From assembly GCA_001599835.1 (NCBI GenBank), contig BCIC01000006.1, forward strand, positions 2,252,215 to 2,316,214: 64,000 bases of DNA, read 5' to 3'. The notes below the pieces were generated by a model. That model did not search any database, was not told the DNA's origin, and worked only from the letters and a program-made list of their open reading frames with translations. Below, piece after piece: positions 44,287 through 55,173 of this stretch; position 1 is the first letter of the stretch; each line of letters starts with the position of its first letter. This stretch comes from Thermoascus crustaceus. Taxonomy: Eukaryota; Ascomycota; Eurotiomycetes; Eurotiales; Thermoascaceae. The position numbers and the translations under genes are program-made.

Positions 44287-45449
44287 GAGGCTTGCTGGCG
44301 TCTTCTCTTCGCTTTTCTTCGCTGCTTTCTTTTTTTTTCCTTCGTGGAGAAGCTATATCTTTGCCATATTTTTATGACTCTGTTTGTCTTTTTCTGCTTC
44401 TGGGCTTTTCTTTTCCTTTTTTTTCGTGCCCGCATTTTATTTCGCTTTTCTGCCTTTGTTTTCTTCCGTTGCACGTTCTGGGGCTGCTTCTCTTCCCTGC
44501 GGCTTGTGCATCTCTACGTGTGTTAGATTAGGCTCCTTATGCATCTCAGCGGTTTTCCTTCATCTCCTGCTCTCTCTCTGTAGGGTGTTTTCCCCGATTT
44601 GCATGGGGAGTCACCCGGCCTTCCCTTTATCTCGTTTCTACGCGTGATGTTTGCATGGGGGTCACCTTGACTGGAGACCCTTACCCTCCCTCTTCCCTGC
44701 GCCTTAGTCCTTCTCAGCCTTCCCGTCCCGTGGTCCTTGATGACAGTGTTCACGGCGAACCGTTTTCTTCTCTTCCCTTTTCGATGCGTGGCAAGGTTTT
44801 ATGTTCTTCCTTATTTTCTCCGGCCATTCTTTCGAATGCGACATGGACGAGTGAATGTACGCTGCAGGTAGGCATAAAATAAAAGTAATTATGCTGCATG
44901 TATCTACTGGGGATGAACAAATGTACGGCGTAGGTTGTTGTGGCGTGATGTGAAGCTTTACAGTTGGCGGTTAACTCCGGCCCAGGCCCAGACCCGTAGA
45001 TGTCTGTGTTGGCGGAAGATCGTCCTGATCGTCTCTTATCGCCGTCTCCGGAGCTCAGCCCCGGACCCTGTGCACACTAGGCCCGAGCCAGCTAGCGGCC
45101 TGAAAGGCGGTCGGGACCTGCTGGTGAGGTAGGGTCACGAGCGAGTGCAGAAAGTGACGGCGGATGACCTCCAGGCAGCCCTTGAGACTCCCCCGGAGCC
45201 TCTCGTCTCTACCTCATCCTCCATTCTCCCCTCACCTCGCTCTTCTTCATCCCCATCCCCATCCTCGTTCCCATTCTTCCTTCCACCTATCATCTCTGTA
45301 TCCATCTACCAATCATCTGTCCGTTAGTGTGCGTCTGCGTGCACCTGGGTGTGCCGCTCGTTCTGGTGAGCTGCCCTTATCTACTGAGCTCATCTCCGCG
45401 CCTTTGACTGACCGCTCCTACAACCTCAAAAGACACCACCCCTTATACC
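44287..45449. other. Intergenic with long pyrimidine tracts
   Basis: T-rich stretches (44300-44470) are the likely 3' UTR of the Btz gene. The leader before 45450 has a striking C/T-rich tract (45185-45300, with CCCCATCCCCATCC), typical of strongly expressed fungal promoters. No gene was recognised. Confidence 0.55.
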
Positions 45450-48315
45450 ATGGCTGCACCAGCACCTCCAACCAGCCCTGTTGGCCCAGATACTTTGATC
45501 ACCGTCAAGGTCCTCTACAATGACACCAATAGGCGTTTCAAGATCCCCTTGAAAGACCTGGGAGCTCGTGTTCTGCCGTACAAGGTATGTCCGTCCCGAA
45601 GCTCCGACCGGAGCTCCAGACCGCGTTATCATCGTTCTCCCACAGATCCAGTATACATGATACGTCCAGATACGCATGGGCATTGTCATCAGGGCGCTCC
45701 TATTTTCCTCTCAATTTACCTAGATCCAGTTATATTATAGATGCTGATCATCATTGTCGTGGTAGCTCCGTCAACTCCTCGCCATCCCTCCTGATGTCAA
45801 CGTCATCTTCGAACGCTATTCCGACAGCGTCGCCTCCTACGTCCACCTCGACAGCGAAAACCCTGCTGTTTACAAACAACTCTACCGTGCCGCAAAGGCC
45901 AAGCTCAAGCTTCGCATCAAGGTCGTCGTTGTCAATCCGCCCCGTGCGGAGGAGCCTGCGGCTGCACCCGCGCCTACCGCTGGAGAGGAGGCCGAGATCC
46001 AGCAGCAGACTTCGTCGAGGCACAGCTACCTTGACACCGTCCTGAGCTCTCCGCTGCCACCTGCACCGGCTGAGAAACAGCCCACTTTTTCTCTGAGCTC
46101 GAATCTGAATCTCACCAATGATTCTACCGAGGTGACCGAAGCTGGCAACCAGGTCGCACAGTCGTCACATGTCGGCACCATCCCTCCGCAACCCCGCTAC
46201 CGGGTATTCACCCTCGGGCAGGACACCCGGAGCCATCCGGTGCTTGTTTCTCCTGATGAGGCCCCCTGTGGATCGTTCCTCATCGACTGCAACCACTGTG
46301 GCCGGTCCATTCCCAACGAGCACTACCACTGCAGCATCTGTGACGATGGTGACTACGATCTGTGCCCGGATTGCCTCGACTCGGGCGTTTCCTGCCCCGG
46401 CGCTGACCACTGGTTGATCAAGCGCTTCATTATTGACGGCGTTGTGAGCACCAGCACCACTGAGACTGTTGCTCCTCGGAAAATCCAGTCCCAGGACGAG
46501 AAGCAGGAAGAGAAGACTCCTGAGGCTCTCCCTGCCGCAGTTTCGGAGACAACTCCTGCTCCCAAGCCTCTCCCCGCTCCATCTGAAGCGGGAGTGAAGG
46601 TGAACGAGCGCACATGCAATGCGTGCTTCAGAGGTACTGACCGTTTCCTACCGCAATGCTGTTCATCAGATACTAACCTCTTGGCAGAGTTTGATGAGGC
46701 CAAGATGGTCACTTGCACCGACTGCGAGGACTATGATCTGTGCCTGGCGTGCCTCCTCAAGGATGGACACGGTCACCATCCTGCTCACTCCTTCTCTCTC
46801 ATCCAAGATCGCACATTCTGCCTGAAGAGTCTGGTGCTGTCTCGCTGCCGTCCCGGCCGCCATCATCACCACGCTGCCATCTGTGATGGATGTGACAAGG
46901 TAAGATCTCTCCTCAACCAATCTGGAACCTGTGCTGACTGCTTTCAGCGCATCGTGGGTGTCCGTCACAAATGCCTGACATGCCCAGACTGGGACTACTG
47001 CTGGGAGTGTATCGAGGGTGCACCCCAGAGTCATCCGGGCCATCGGTTCGTCCCTATCTATGAAGCGATCGCGGAGCAGCCCGTGCGCCAGGAGACTCAC
47101 TATGGCATTTTCTGTGATGGTCCTCTCTGCAAGAACAAGCCATCGGCCACCTACATCACTGGTGACCGCTACAAGTGTGCAGTCTGCCATGACACCGACT
47201 TCTGTGCCAATTGCGAGGCCCTGCCAACTAACCCACACAACCGCACTCACCCTCTGATCAAGTTTAAGACGCCGGTTCGCAATGTCTCTGTCAGCACATA
47301 TGGTGACAGTGGCAATGGTGCGGTGCTGATCATGGGTGACCGCCCCAAGCAGACGACTGCTCTGCAGAAGACCGCATCGGCTGCCAATAGTGCTCCCGCT
47401 CCTACTCCTGCCAATATCGAGGAGAAGGAGACCGAGGAGGCTAAGCCAGAAAACCAGCCTGAAAAGGCTGTTACAAAGGAGGTTGAAAAGGAGACTGAAG
47501 ATGAGACTCCTAAGGAGGAGCCTGAGTTTGCTACTTCGGGAGAGGAGATCAAATCCGACCTTGTGGCCGCTTCAGCTCAGGTCTCTGGCTACCAGGCTTT
47601 CTTCATTCGCGATACCATTCGTGATGGCTCCAAGCTTCCACCAAACAAGGTTGTCCAGCAGACCTGGACTCTGTACAACCCTGGACCCCTTCCCTGGCCT
47701 GCGGGCAGCAATGTCCGCTTCGTTGGCGGAGATTCGATGTTCAATGTCGACACCGACCGACCGTCCAGCCTTACCGATATCACGTCTGCCATGGAGAGCA
47801 ACGAGTTGTCGGCTCCTTTGCTGCCAGGACAGAATGCCGACTTCACTGTGACTCTGAAGACGCCCCAGCGTGAGGGCACCGCCATTTCATACTGGCGTTT
47901 GAAGCTTCCCGATGGCACGCCCTTCGGGCACAAGTTGTGGTGTGATATTCAAGTGCGGGCTGATGCTCCCCAGCCTGCTGTTGCTGAGGCGGCTGAAGCC
48001 AAGGAGGTCAAGGAGGTCAAGGAAGAGACTCAACAGAACTCTGAGGTCAAGAAGGAGCCTGAGCTCACAGAGAGCGATATGATCTTCCCTAAGCTGGACA
48101 AGGAGTCTCCAGTTACAAGCACTCATGAATCCATGCCGGCTGCCCCTACTGCGCCGTCTCTGGCAAACACCGATGAGCGCGATATTCTAGAGGACGTCGA
48201 GAGTCTGACTCTTGAGGATGACGACACCGAGGGTGGATTCTTGACTGATGACGAATATGACATCCTTGATGCCAGCGATCAGGAATTCCTCGACGCGAGG
48301 CAGTCTGAGAAATAA
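45450..48315 (+). CDS. nbr1: NBR1-type selective autophagy receptor (PB1, four ZZ, NBR1 domain)
   Basis: Exons 45450-45584, 45766-46633, 46688-46899 and 46948-48315 give 860 residues. An N-terminal PB1-like domain (LITVKVLYNDTNRRFKI to LKLRIKVVVV, about 15-105) is followed by four ZZ zinc fingers. ZZ1 (about 220-265) has HYHCSICDDGDYDLCPDC, ZZ2 (about 327-370) has VTCTDCEDYDLCLAC, ZZ3 (about 398-440) has CDGCDKRIVGVRHKC, and ZZ4 (about 459-505) has YKCAVCHDTDFCANC. The NBR1 (four-tryptophan) domain spans about 619-745 (VVQQTWTLYNPGPLPWPAGS, ISYWRLKLPDG, LWCDIQV). The C-terminus has an acidic Y-x-x-L sequence, TDDEYDIL, that fits an Atg8-interacting motif. NBR1 receptors bring cargo to Atg8 on phagophores, and in fungi they also deliver hydrolases. 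The two inner introns are multiples of three with no stop. Confidence 0.93.
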
Positions 48316-49483
48316 TTTACTATCCGTATCTTCTAACGTAAAAAGCACATCTGCTACGGTGGTACCGGGAGGGGGGTTCGATTTCTGCGCAATTGGCGAG
48401 ACTGTCCCGGAGGGGCTTGGTGATTCAGAGACAGCGATGGGGGAGTGTCCTGCTGTCAAAGAAGGAATGATTGGGATTGATATCTAAAACTTGCTAGCAC
48501 GAAAGCTCCTTGGCGTCTTATTGTATTGATTTTTCTACTGCTCTGCATGACGGAAGTGCCTGCGCGCCAACATCCAGCTGTCTGGCTGCGTCTGGTGGTT
48601 GCTCACTTTTTCCAGTCTCGGTTGCAAGTTGCTATTTGTTATGTCCCGAGGGATGGCGAAAATTTTGAGTGAAACGGGTAACAGGGCGATGAACTGGCGA
48701 TGGATATCTCTCTTTGATTTTGGGTTACAATTCACGGACATGTTCGCTCCCTTCGACTACATGCTTGCTTGAGATGGGCTTCTTGCTCCACGGCCCATGG
48801 CCCATGGCTTAATGTGCACTTTCCCCTCTGTGCTTTCTTTTGTGTGATTGTAGTTTTCTCTCGTACGATATCTGCTATGCAATGGTGGTATCTATCTATC
48901 TAGGAACCTGATCTTTCTCCGCGATTGTACGGTTCCCAGTAAGATGCGTAGATCAGGCAGCGTATGAGGGCGGTCATTGGAAAAGGTTCATCAGCTTAGC
49001 GGGTACCTGCTCTATCAGCCTAGATATGTATATGTATATGTAGGTACCCAGCTAAGGCATCTATGCCACGAAGGACATATGCAGATGGTGAAGTTAACAG
49101 TGCCGGCACCATCCCATCATCCTAGCTAAAGCAGGCACATACCTAACGTACTAATCAAGATGCTGAAATTGAATCCGGGTACATGGACTGGAGCCGATAG
49201 GGTATAGACCAGTAAAGGTAAACAGTGTCCAACCACAAAAGAGGTACCTAGGTACTCGAGTCGTGTGGAATGTCCTCGAGGAACGGTTCGGTTCGTTCGG
49301 CTGGCCGGCAGACATTTCCACGCGAGGTCAAGCGAGCATGCATCTCTCTTTGAGAGGACATGGTCATGACATGCAAGGATGCTGCTCCAGGCTATTGTAG
49401 ATCCGTCCTGACCGGGCCATCTTCCAATAGGTAGGAGTCTCTGTGGGCCTGCGTGACGCTGCTTCTGTCTGCTGTTGATATTG

Positions 49484-49536
<53 letters not shown>

Positions 49537-50032
49537 CTATGCAGAACTGCCTAGGTGCAGGAGGGAGAGCTGCACAGTTAATGGGTCTTGTGATATCGAT
49601 GTGGAGGGAGATACCCCCGGGGATAGATGTCTCTAAGCTTTAGGGCCCGGACTCTCTCTCTCTTCCCCGCAAAACCCCAGACTAGGCGCGTGGTCTTTGT
49701 CTCCATCTTACCTATGGTCTCGTGGTTACCTATCATGTACGACGGACGCATCTCCGCTCGACTACAATTGCCTGGGTCTATCCCTCCCCGCAGGCAGGGG
49801 GCATCTCCCTGTCGTGCTCTTCTTCATCTGCAAGGCCAGCTTATGAATCCCTGGACCTGGCCCATCTTTCCTTGCCCTCAACAGCAATCGAGAGCGTTGA
49901 TCAGTTGAAATCGATAACGGTCACGGAAATTGCAGACGAAAGATTCAATGTGCTATCTACCTATCTGATTGATGATCTTCATGAAGTAGACGCGTCTAAC
50001 CGGCCTGGTCCGACAAGGAAGCGCTTGCAGAT
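48316..50032. other. Intergenic, with long poly-G
   Basis: 1.7 kb with the NBR1 3' UTR at left. It contains CCTAGG motifs (49240-49256) and a 49-base G homopolymer. Open frames around 49627-50222 look like chance frames, and part of 50033-50130 is the first exon of the next gene in another frame. Confidence 0.5.
49487..49535. repeat. Poly-G homopolymer, 49 bases
   Basis: Forty-nine uninterrupted G residues after ATATTGTTA and before TCTATGC. Pure G runs this long are rare in fungal genomes. It may be real or may be an assembly/sequencing artefact. Confidence 0.9.
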
Positions 50033-52109
50033 ATGGGGAGTGCTGCTCGTACGAGGGCCGAAACTATCAATTCCACCAAGTCCAAGCCTTGCGCTCTGGT
50101 TGTCAAGACGCGCCGCACTAGGACCGGATGGTATGCTTTTCCTTGTACATGATATACACCGTTTCTATAAATCATCTAAGTGGCTAACTTCTGATACTAT
50201 GTTACAGCTTGACCTGCCGTGATAGACATGTGAAATGTAAGCTCCTCCTCTCCAAACCTCAATCTTGATTCAAGTTCATACTTTTTGACCTAAGGCTGGA
50301 TCAATACTCGTAGGCGACGAAGGCGCGCCAATCTGCGAAAGATGTCGAAAGGTAGGCAGGGAATGCGTACGGGGGTGGAACGTCAAATTCGTCCACGGCG
50401 TGAGAACCGCCCGGGAGACTGTCAACGACGAATGGGACGGATCGGCGGATTACCTGTTCGACGCGAGGCAGAAGTGGGTGCCGATAAGGTCGGTGAATTG
50501 TATGTGTTCCGTGAATACTTCTTTTATATAAGAAAATGAGCCGGGAAAAGAGGGCTCGAAGCAGGCTATTCGCTGACGATTACTATATATCAGTGACCTT
50601 TGTGGATGAGACGAACGGGACGAGGTCATCGTATACCAGGCCCAATGTCTCCTCGCCTGCAGAATCGTCGTTTATATCACCCATACAGAGCCCGAATGCC
50701 CGCCATCCTAGCTCCCCTTCCGCGGTCGGTCCGCCCGGGCACCAGCAGGGAAGTTCCTCCCCGCGTTCTCATGTCGTTACCACCCATCGGGACGACCTGC
50801 CACCCCCTGGGGCCTCGTTTCACGGTCCATATCTGTCACACAATATAATACAAAGCGTAGTGGACCATTCTCTTGACCTCCTTGGGAACGCAGCAGGTGG
50901 AGAGGAGCTGTCCTCAACACCCCCTGAGACCGTCTTCCATGAACAAGGAAAGCTCTCTTCCGAGGAGGAGACGTATCTGCTCCACCACTTTATCAGAGAT
51001 AGGGCTCCGCTCCTGGACATATGCGATCCGCATCAACATTTTGCACGATTGGTGCCGGAATTGGCGCTCAAATCCCCCCTCCTTTTCAATGCTGTTCTTG
51101 CAGTCTCCGCTCATCATCTGTCTCGGACAGCAGGTTATGACCCGATGATGGCGGAGATGTACCATGAACGGTGCGTCGAGATACTCATCCCGCTGCTCAA
51201 TGACATGTCTCTTGTCTCAGATGAAGTGGTCGCAGCAACGGTACTCCTGAGATACTACGAACAGATGTCCTCCGCAGTCACAGGGTTTGATTGCGAACGG
51301 CATCTGACTGGCACCAGTGCGTTTATGAATTCTGAGAGCACATGTGCCACGACAGGGGGCTTACGGCAGGCGTCCTTTTGGATCTTTGTCCGCCAGGATC
51401 TCGACGTCGCGCTGAGCCAGCAACGGCCGCTCAGGCTGAACCTCGAGGCGTACGCGGTGGAGATGGATCTTGATATACCAAGTGACGACTGGGGTTGGGC
51501 GAATCGGATCGTCTGGATAACGGCGGAAGTTGTTGCTTTCTCGTTTGGTTGGGACAAGCCACGGATGAAGTATGAGGAGCTCAGGATCAAGACAGAGGCA
51601 TGGATGCATCGCAAGCCTGAGTCCTTGCGTCCGTTGTGTGTCGGTAGGGGGTCTGCGTTCCCGACTGTGTACTACAGTCAACCGTGTCATGGTAAGCAGA
51701 ATACCCGTTTCTCAGAATTTGAAATAGGCCCTGACCTTAGAAATTCCAAGCGATCGGTATGCAATACTACCATATTACCACGATCCTCCTGGCACTCGTC
51801 GACAGCCAACGGCTGAAGATCGGGTTTGGCCATAAGGAGTCTCGTCGACAGCTTCAGCAAGAGATAGCGCATCATGCAGGCCTTTTGTTCGGGACATGCA
51901 CCACTGTAGATGACCCTGGAACTCGAATCACAGCTTGTAATGCGCTATCGGTGTGTGCTCCGTGGTTGACGGACCGAGCCCAGCAGGAGAGCCTTATCGC
52001 GATGCTGAGAGGCCTAGAACGGGACGTCGCGTGGCCTACCAGGAGGATCGCTCTTGGGGCAATGGCCGAGTGGAATTGGACCGAAGAGCAGAGACGTCGG
52101 TTTTTGTGA
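50033..52109 (+). CDS. Zn(II)2Cys6 transcription factor
   Basis: Five exons, 50033-50130, 50208-50236, 50314-50499, 50594-51691 and 51751-52109, give 589 residues. The first three exons assemble the binuclear cluster: basic RRTRTG, then CLTCRDRHVKC, DEGAPIC, ERC, and RKVGREC, that is Cys-x2-Cys-x6-Cys with the second three cysteines in place. The small 29-bp exon 2 carries most of the first half. A fungal-specific TF domain follows from about residue 230, with LLHHFIRDRAPLLDICDPHQ, SPLLFNAVLAVSAHHLSRTA and LRQASFWIFVRQDLDVALSQ. The last join uses an AAG acceptor (TTCCAAG at 51744-51750) to give HAIGMQYYHITTILLALVDS, which fits the family. It is immediately upstream (408 bp) of the P450 on the same strand and could control it. 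The target is not known. Confidence 0.87.
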
Positions 52110-52517
52110 GCCGGAATCACGGGCTTCAGTGCAGTTGCAGCTTCAATGTTTCCAAAACGGGCAATCTCACTCGGGGGAAGTTGTAAGAGAGCATACGAAT
52201 CGGGATAGGGCTGCCAAGCCGGCATACGAACAGACAGCAAGCCTCGTGTACAACTTCCTACCAGATATCATGGCTGGACAGGTATCGTGGCCATCCTGCT
52301 GACCTGTACATGGGGGATCTCCGGTCGAACGTTGTGGCCATCAATTCGGAAATCGGGATAGTAACGTGGTCCAGGAGGTCTCGATCAAGTATATCCCTGG
52401 ACAAAAGCGGACAAACAGCTGGTGAAACTGGAAGTCCATAAAAGAAATCAATATACCCATGACTGGTTTCAATGACTGCGTCTAGCAGTGTTTCTTCTTT
52501 TTCTTCCTCAAGTCGAG
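52110..52517. other. Intergenic, promoter of the P450
   Basis: About 400 bp between the regulator and the P450. Nothing was recognised beyond AT-rich sequence. Confidence 0.5.
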
Positions 52518-54334
52518 ATGATGTATCTTTTGTTGGCAGCTGCAGGCGTCGTGTTCTTCTTTGGCATTGCTCGTCCACTCTTTATTTACTTTAAGGACGA
52601 GAAAGACCTTCATCGATTTCCCAGTCCCTCCATCGCTGGTATCAGCAACTGGTGGCTAGCCTACTGCCAATACCATACAAGCCGGTCAAGATGTGTCCAC
52701 GAGGCCCATCAACGGCTGGGCAAAGTAGTGCGCATCCAGCCTAATCACCTCTCGTTCACCGACCCCAGGGCCATCATCGATATATACTCCTTTCGCTCGG
52801 GCATGCTGAAGGACGAATTCTACGAGACCTTCTCGGGCGAGGACTTCAACAAAGTCAACGAACACAGCATCGTCAACACCCGAGACCGGGTTGATCACGG
52901 ACGCAAGCGCAAATTCATCGCCGCGGCCTTTGCCCAGAAGAACATCGTACAGACCGACCCGATCGTGCACGCTGTGGTTCTGAAGCTCGTCCGCGCGCTG
53001 GACAACTTCTGCAAACTCGGTCCTCCGACGTACCCCGATGGCCCTAAACCGGGCTTCATCAACCTCTACAAATGGATCAACCTCTTCACTTACGACGCTA
53101 TAGGGGAGATCGCGTTTGGGAAGAGTTTTGGGTTTCTGGACATGGGAGATGACATCGCTACGGCAGAGACTGGGGACGGCAAGCGGTATAAGTGCCATGT
53201 CATTCCTACGTTTCAGGGCAGCTCTTACTACGATACTTTGATTGCGTCTTGGTCTCCGTTGATTGATCGACTGAAGAAGTATATCCTCCTCTCCCTTGGA
53301 GAATCGCATAGAGAAACACTTGCTAATGGAAAGATAGGCTCACCTGGTTCTTGCAGGGCAACAAGAACGGCGGGATGTTCATGGATGTCGTGAACTACAA
53401 GGTTCGAGAGCGTCTAAGGAACGGCAAGCCAGACGCGTACCGGGATCTGTTTGAAAACCTGATGACAGATAGGAATGGAGAGATAAATCTCGACTACAGT
53501 GAGATCCTTCGAGAGTCGAATATCTTCATTGCTGCGGGTAATGTATGTTGGCAGTGCTGCCATAGGCTGACGCTAGATGTACATATTTCCGGACAGTTTA
53601 AAGCTGACAACTGCCCTCATTATAGGACACCTCCGCAACAGGCATGACCAACGCCATGTACCTCCTGATCAGCAACCCCCGCGTGACAGCCAAGCTCCGC
53701 GAGGAACTCGAGCCCGTCATGGCCGCCATCGTCGCCAACGGCGAGAGCGACGGCGCCTTCCACTACGACCAGGTCAAAGACCTGAAATACCTCAAAGCCT
53801 GCATCGACGAAGCGCTCCGACGCCGTCCGCCCGTCTCCATGGGCCTGTCCCGCGAAGTACCCAAGGGCGGCGCCACCATCGCGGGCCACTTCATCCAGGA
53901 AGGCGTCTCCGTCTCGGTCCCGTCGTTCTCTGTCCACCATGATCCGGAGATATTTCCCGATCCGTATGAATATAAACCTGAACGGTGGTTGGAGATGGAA
54001 GGGGAGGAGAAGAGGAGGGCGTTGGATAGTTTTATCCCTTTTTCGTAGGTCCCTCCTGAATCTTGAAATCGCCCAGATCAACTTGAAGCGAGTAGATAGG
54101 CAACTAACGTGATAATAACGATAATATAGAACCGGTCCCCGCGCCTGCATCGGTCGAAACCTGGCGTACTTTGAGCAGCAGATTCTCATATCGACCCTTG
54201 TGCACCGGTATGATTTCGAGATGGTCGCGCCGGACTATGTGCTGCCGACGGTGGAGCGGTTGAATGCGAATCCGGGACAGTTTTGGGTGAGGGTTCGCCG
54301 TAGGCGGGCTGTGCCTCCGTCGGTTTCTGCTTGA
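52518..54334 (+). CDS. Cytochrome P450 monooxygenase (microsomal, benzoate 4-monooxygenase-like)
   Basis: Four exons, 52518-53278, 53338-53542, 53626-54044 and 54130-54334, give 529 residues, normal for class II fungal P450s. An N-terminal membrane anchor (MMYLLLAAAGVVFFFGIARP) is followed by the proline region RFPSPSIAG. The helix I oxygen-binding motif is AAGNDTSAT, the ExxR motif is EALRRRPPV, the PERW motif is KPERWLEM, and the heme loop is FSTGPRACIG with the cysteine near residue 468. Introns of 59, 83 and 85 bp interrupt before LTWFLQGNKNGG, before DTSAT and inside the heme loop. Overall resemblance is to P450s often annotated as benzoate 4-monooxygenase-like, but the substrate is unknown. 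The ATG at 52518 is followed by a second at 52521. It sits between a Zn2Cys6 regulator and a paraoxonase-like lactonase. Confidence 0.93.
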
Positions 54335-55173
54335 CTTGAGCTGGTAGCTGAGGTCTAATCTGAATGGCTATGATTCGGATGATGAACTGGCTTTTTATTT
54401 AGATATATTCACATCTATCTTCGTCTATTTGACGTTTCTGTTCTTCTGAATACAAATCCATATATACTACTAACTATTAGCTATCCCGTATTAATTGAAT
54501 CATTAGACTCTGTTCCAAACAGAGGCTTCTTGTTGGCTGTCCTTCCATCAAGTTGCATAGATGTCTTGGATTTGATGCCTTATTGCCTGAGTCTTCGGCC
54601 TCGGCTCGGAGTTATGCTGCGAGCTCCGTACAAAGAGGACGTCCTATCGACAACAACATCATCCTGTTTCTTTTGCCTTTCCTCTCCTTATTTGTTTTTC
54701 TGCTTTTCCGGCGCATCTGCAGCAGGTCACATTGATGCCGTCGATCAGATCGATAAAGTTCCCTCGTGACGATCGCGTGTACCTAGGTGAGTAACCATGG
54801 GTGCCGTTCGAGAAGGACACACAAGCTAAAAGACGACCCACCGCCAGAGAGATCTGTGATGCATCAACCAACGCGCTGACCGCCATCGCTGTGGAACCCA
54901 GACAGATCGAGGCCATAGGACTACTCGAGCTGCGATCGCCGGTTAACTCGTCGTGCCGCTCGTCTCCGCGCGTGCCTTTCAGCTGAGCTCCAAGCTTTGA
55001 GCTCTCAGACTCGCCGGCAACAAACACCTCGGCCTGCACATGCTTTCTTGATACCCCACAAACAGGTCGATCGGAGGGGGAATTCTTGTATGATTTAATT
55101 CCTGTGTTCGATGGTCCACGTTCTTTTCTTTTTTACAACTCTCTTGGATCCCCAGTAGCCGTCCGCAATCGCC
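54335..55173. other. Intergenic
   Basis: Spacer between the P450 and the paraoxonase-like gene, with a TACCTAGGTGAG motif at 54780-54791. No gene was recognised. Confidence 0.5.

Noticed and set aside
46666..47250. 194-codon minus-strand frame inside nbr1
   Set aside because: It overlaps the ZZ fingers on the opposite strand and shows no domain.
48374..48390. GGTTCGATTTC resembling a tRNA B-box
   Set aside because: It lies directly after the nbr1 stop codon with no matching A-box or acceptor stem, and is probably 3' UTR sequence.
49722..50222. 166-codon plus-strand frame upstream of the Zn2Cys6 gene
   Set aside because: It overlaps the first exons of the regulator in another frame and has no recognisable domain. 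The regulator reading is supported by the zinc cluster.
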